This document shows, piece after piece, positions 15,133-15,710 of a stretch of 15,710 bases of DNA. A program made the translations under genes and the position numbers. This DNA is from Thiotrichales bacterium. Lineage in GTDB: Bacteria > Pseudomonadota > Gammaproteobacteria > Thiomicrospirales > Thiomicrospiraceae. The notes below the pieces were generated by a model. The model ran no database searches, had not been told where the DNA came from, and was given only the letters and a program-made list of their open reading frames with translations. How positions within the stretch are numbered: the stretch's first letter is position 1; each line of letters begins with the position of its first letter. The DNA lies in assembly GCA_027036095.1 (NCBI GenBank), contig JALVTA010000227.1, positions 1 to 15,710 of the forward strand. Reading direction: 5' to 3'.

Positions 15133-15710
15133 GTCGAGGCATCAACAAGGTCATCCTCATTGGCACGCTCGGGCGCGATCCGGAAGTGCGCTACGCCCCT
15201 TCCACCGGAAATGCCATCGCCAATCTGAGCGTAGCCACCAGCGAGGTCTGGAATGACCGTCAGACCGGCGAGCGGCAGGAGCGCACAGAGTGGCACCGTG
15301 TGGTGATTTTTGGCAAGCTGGCAGAGATCGCCGGGCAGTATCTGCGCAAAGGCTCGCAGGTCTATCTGGAAGGGCGTCTGCAGACGCGCAAATGGACCGA
15401 CCAGAACGGCATGGACCGCTACACCACCGAGGTGGTCATTGATCAGCGCGGCACCATGCAGATGCTCGACCGTCGCCCTCAGGGCGGGGACGCGCCTTTT
15501 GACCAGCAGTCCGGTCAGGGCGGCTGGCAGCAGCCGGGGCCGACCGGTGGCGCACAGCAGGCCGGCGGCTTCGGCGGCGGACAGGGTGCGCCGCAGCAGA
15601 ACCCGTCTCAGCCGGGTGGTTATGGCGGCCCGGCGCCCCAGCCAGCCGGCGGAGCCGGAGCGCCGTCACCGGCAGAGATGCCCTTTGACGATGACGACGT
15701 GCCTTTCTAG
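15129..15710 (+). CDS. ssb: Single-stranded DNA-binding protein
   Basis: This encodes 193 complete residues; the window ends on its TAG. The OB-fold spans about 1-112, starting SRGINKVILIGTLGRDPEVR. Trp41, Trp55, Phe61 and Trp89 correspond to the DNA-stacking residues Trp40, Trp54, Phe60 and Trp88 of E. coli SSB. A flexible Gly/Gln/Pro linker (about 116-180) leads to the acidic tip DDDDVPF, which recruits replication and repair proteins. The protein acts as a tetramer coating single-stranded DNA. The ATG overlaps the transporter stop by four bases; AAGGAA at 15115-15120 is its ribosome binding site. The linker is slightly longer than in E. coli (178 residues in all). No terminator can be seen because the sequence ends here. 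Confidence 0.98.
   Translation: MSRGINKVILIGTLGRDPEVRYAPSTGNAIANLSVATSEVWNDRQTGERQERTEWHRVVIFGKLAEIAGQYLRKGSQVYLEGRLQTRKWTDQNGMDRYTTEVVIDQRGTMQMLDRRPQGGDAPFDQQSGQGGWQQPGPTGGAQQAGGFGGGQGAPQQNPSQPGGYGGPAPQPAGGAGAPSPAEMPFDDDDVPF

Overview
The window looks like chromosomal DNA of a GC-rich gammaproteobacterium. The evidence is the protein families (class II Cbb-type aldolase, GapA-type dehydrogenase, PykA-type pyruvate kinase), strong AAAGGAG ribosome binding sites, and a YajR-like transporter coupled to ssb. The clustering of tkt, gap, pgk, pyk and fba resembles that of autotrophic (Calvin cycle) or purely glycolytic/gluconeogenic proteobacteria. No RuBisCO or phosphoribulokinase gene is in the window, so autotrophy is only a suggestion. 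I cannot name the species.

Layout. Positions 1-1695 hold the C-terminal part of an RND efflux permease, cut by the window edge. From about 1650 to about 6430 the base composition drops visibly: hand-counted 60-base stretches give 38/60 G+C at 1201-1260, 21/60 at 4441-4500 and 13/60 at 5641-5700. This block looks like an accessory, probably acquired, segment. It carries a minus-strand pair, a large autotransporter (2465-5497) followed three bases later by a lipoprotein alpha/beta hydrolase (1628-2461), and a divergent plus-strand Fic-domain gene (5700-6374). The hydrolase gene runs 68 bases into the end of the RND gene, so both C-termini appear to have been made at the junction.

From 6530 the DNA returns to GC-rich housekeeping sequence on the plus strand: transketolase, glyceraldehyde-3-phosphate dehydrogenase, phosphoglycerate kinase, pyruvate kinase and class II fructose-bisphosphate aldolase. 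Together these interconvert pentose phosphates, triose phosphates, fructose bisphosphate and pyruvate. Stable hairpins lie between tkt and gap, between gap and pgk, after pgk (terminator-like) and after fba (terminator). Then follows a two-gene unit, a YajR-like MFS transporter overlapping ssb by ATGA. The window ends exactly at the ssb stop codon.

Most unusual points: a Fic protein with an intact catalytic motif but without the inhibitory helix expected in its family; an autotransporter passenger with twelve repeats in strict 21-23 residue register, including two identical 12-residue units that differ at six synonymous codon positions; and the overlapping convergent junction at the edge of the accessory block. 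I found no CRISPR array, tRNA, rRNA, integrase or insertion sequence.
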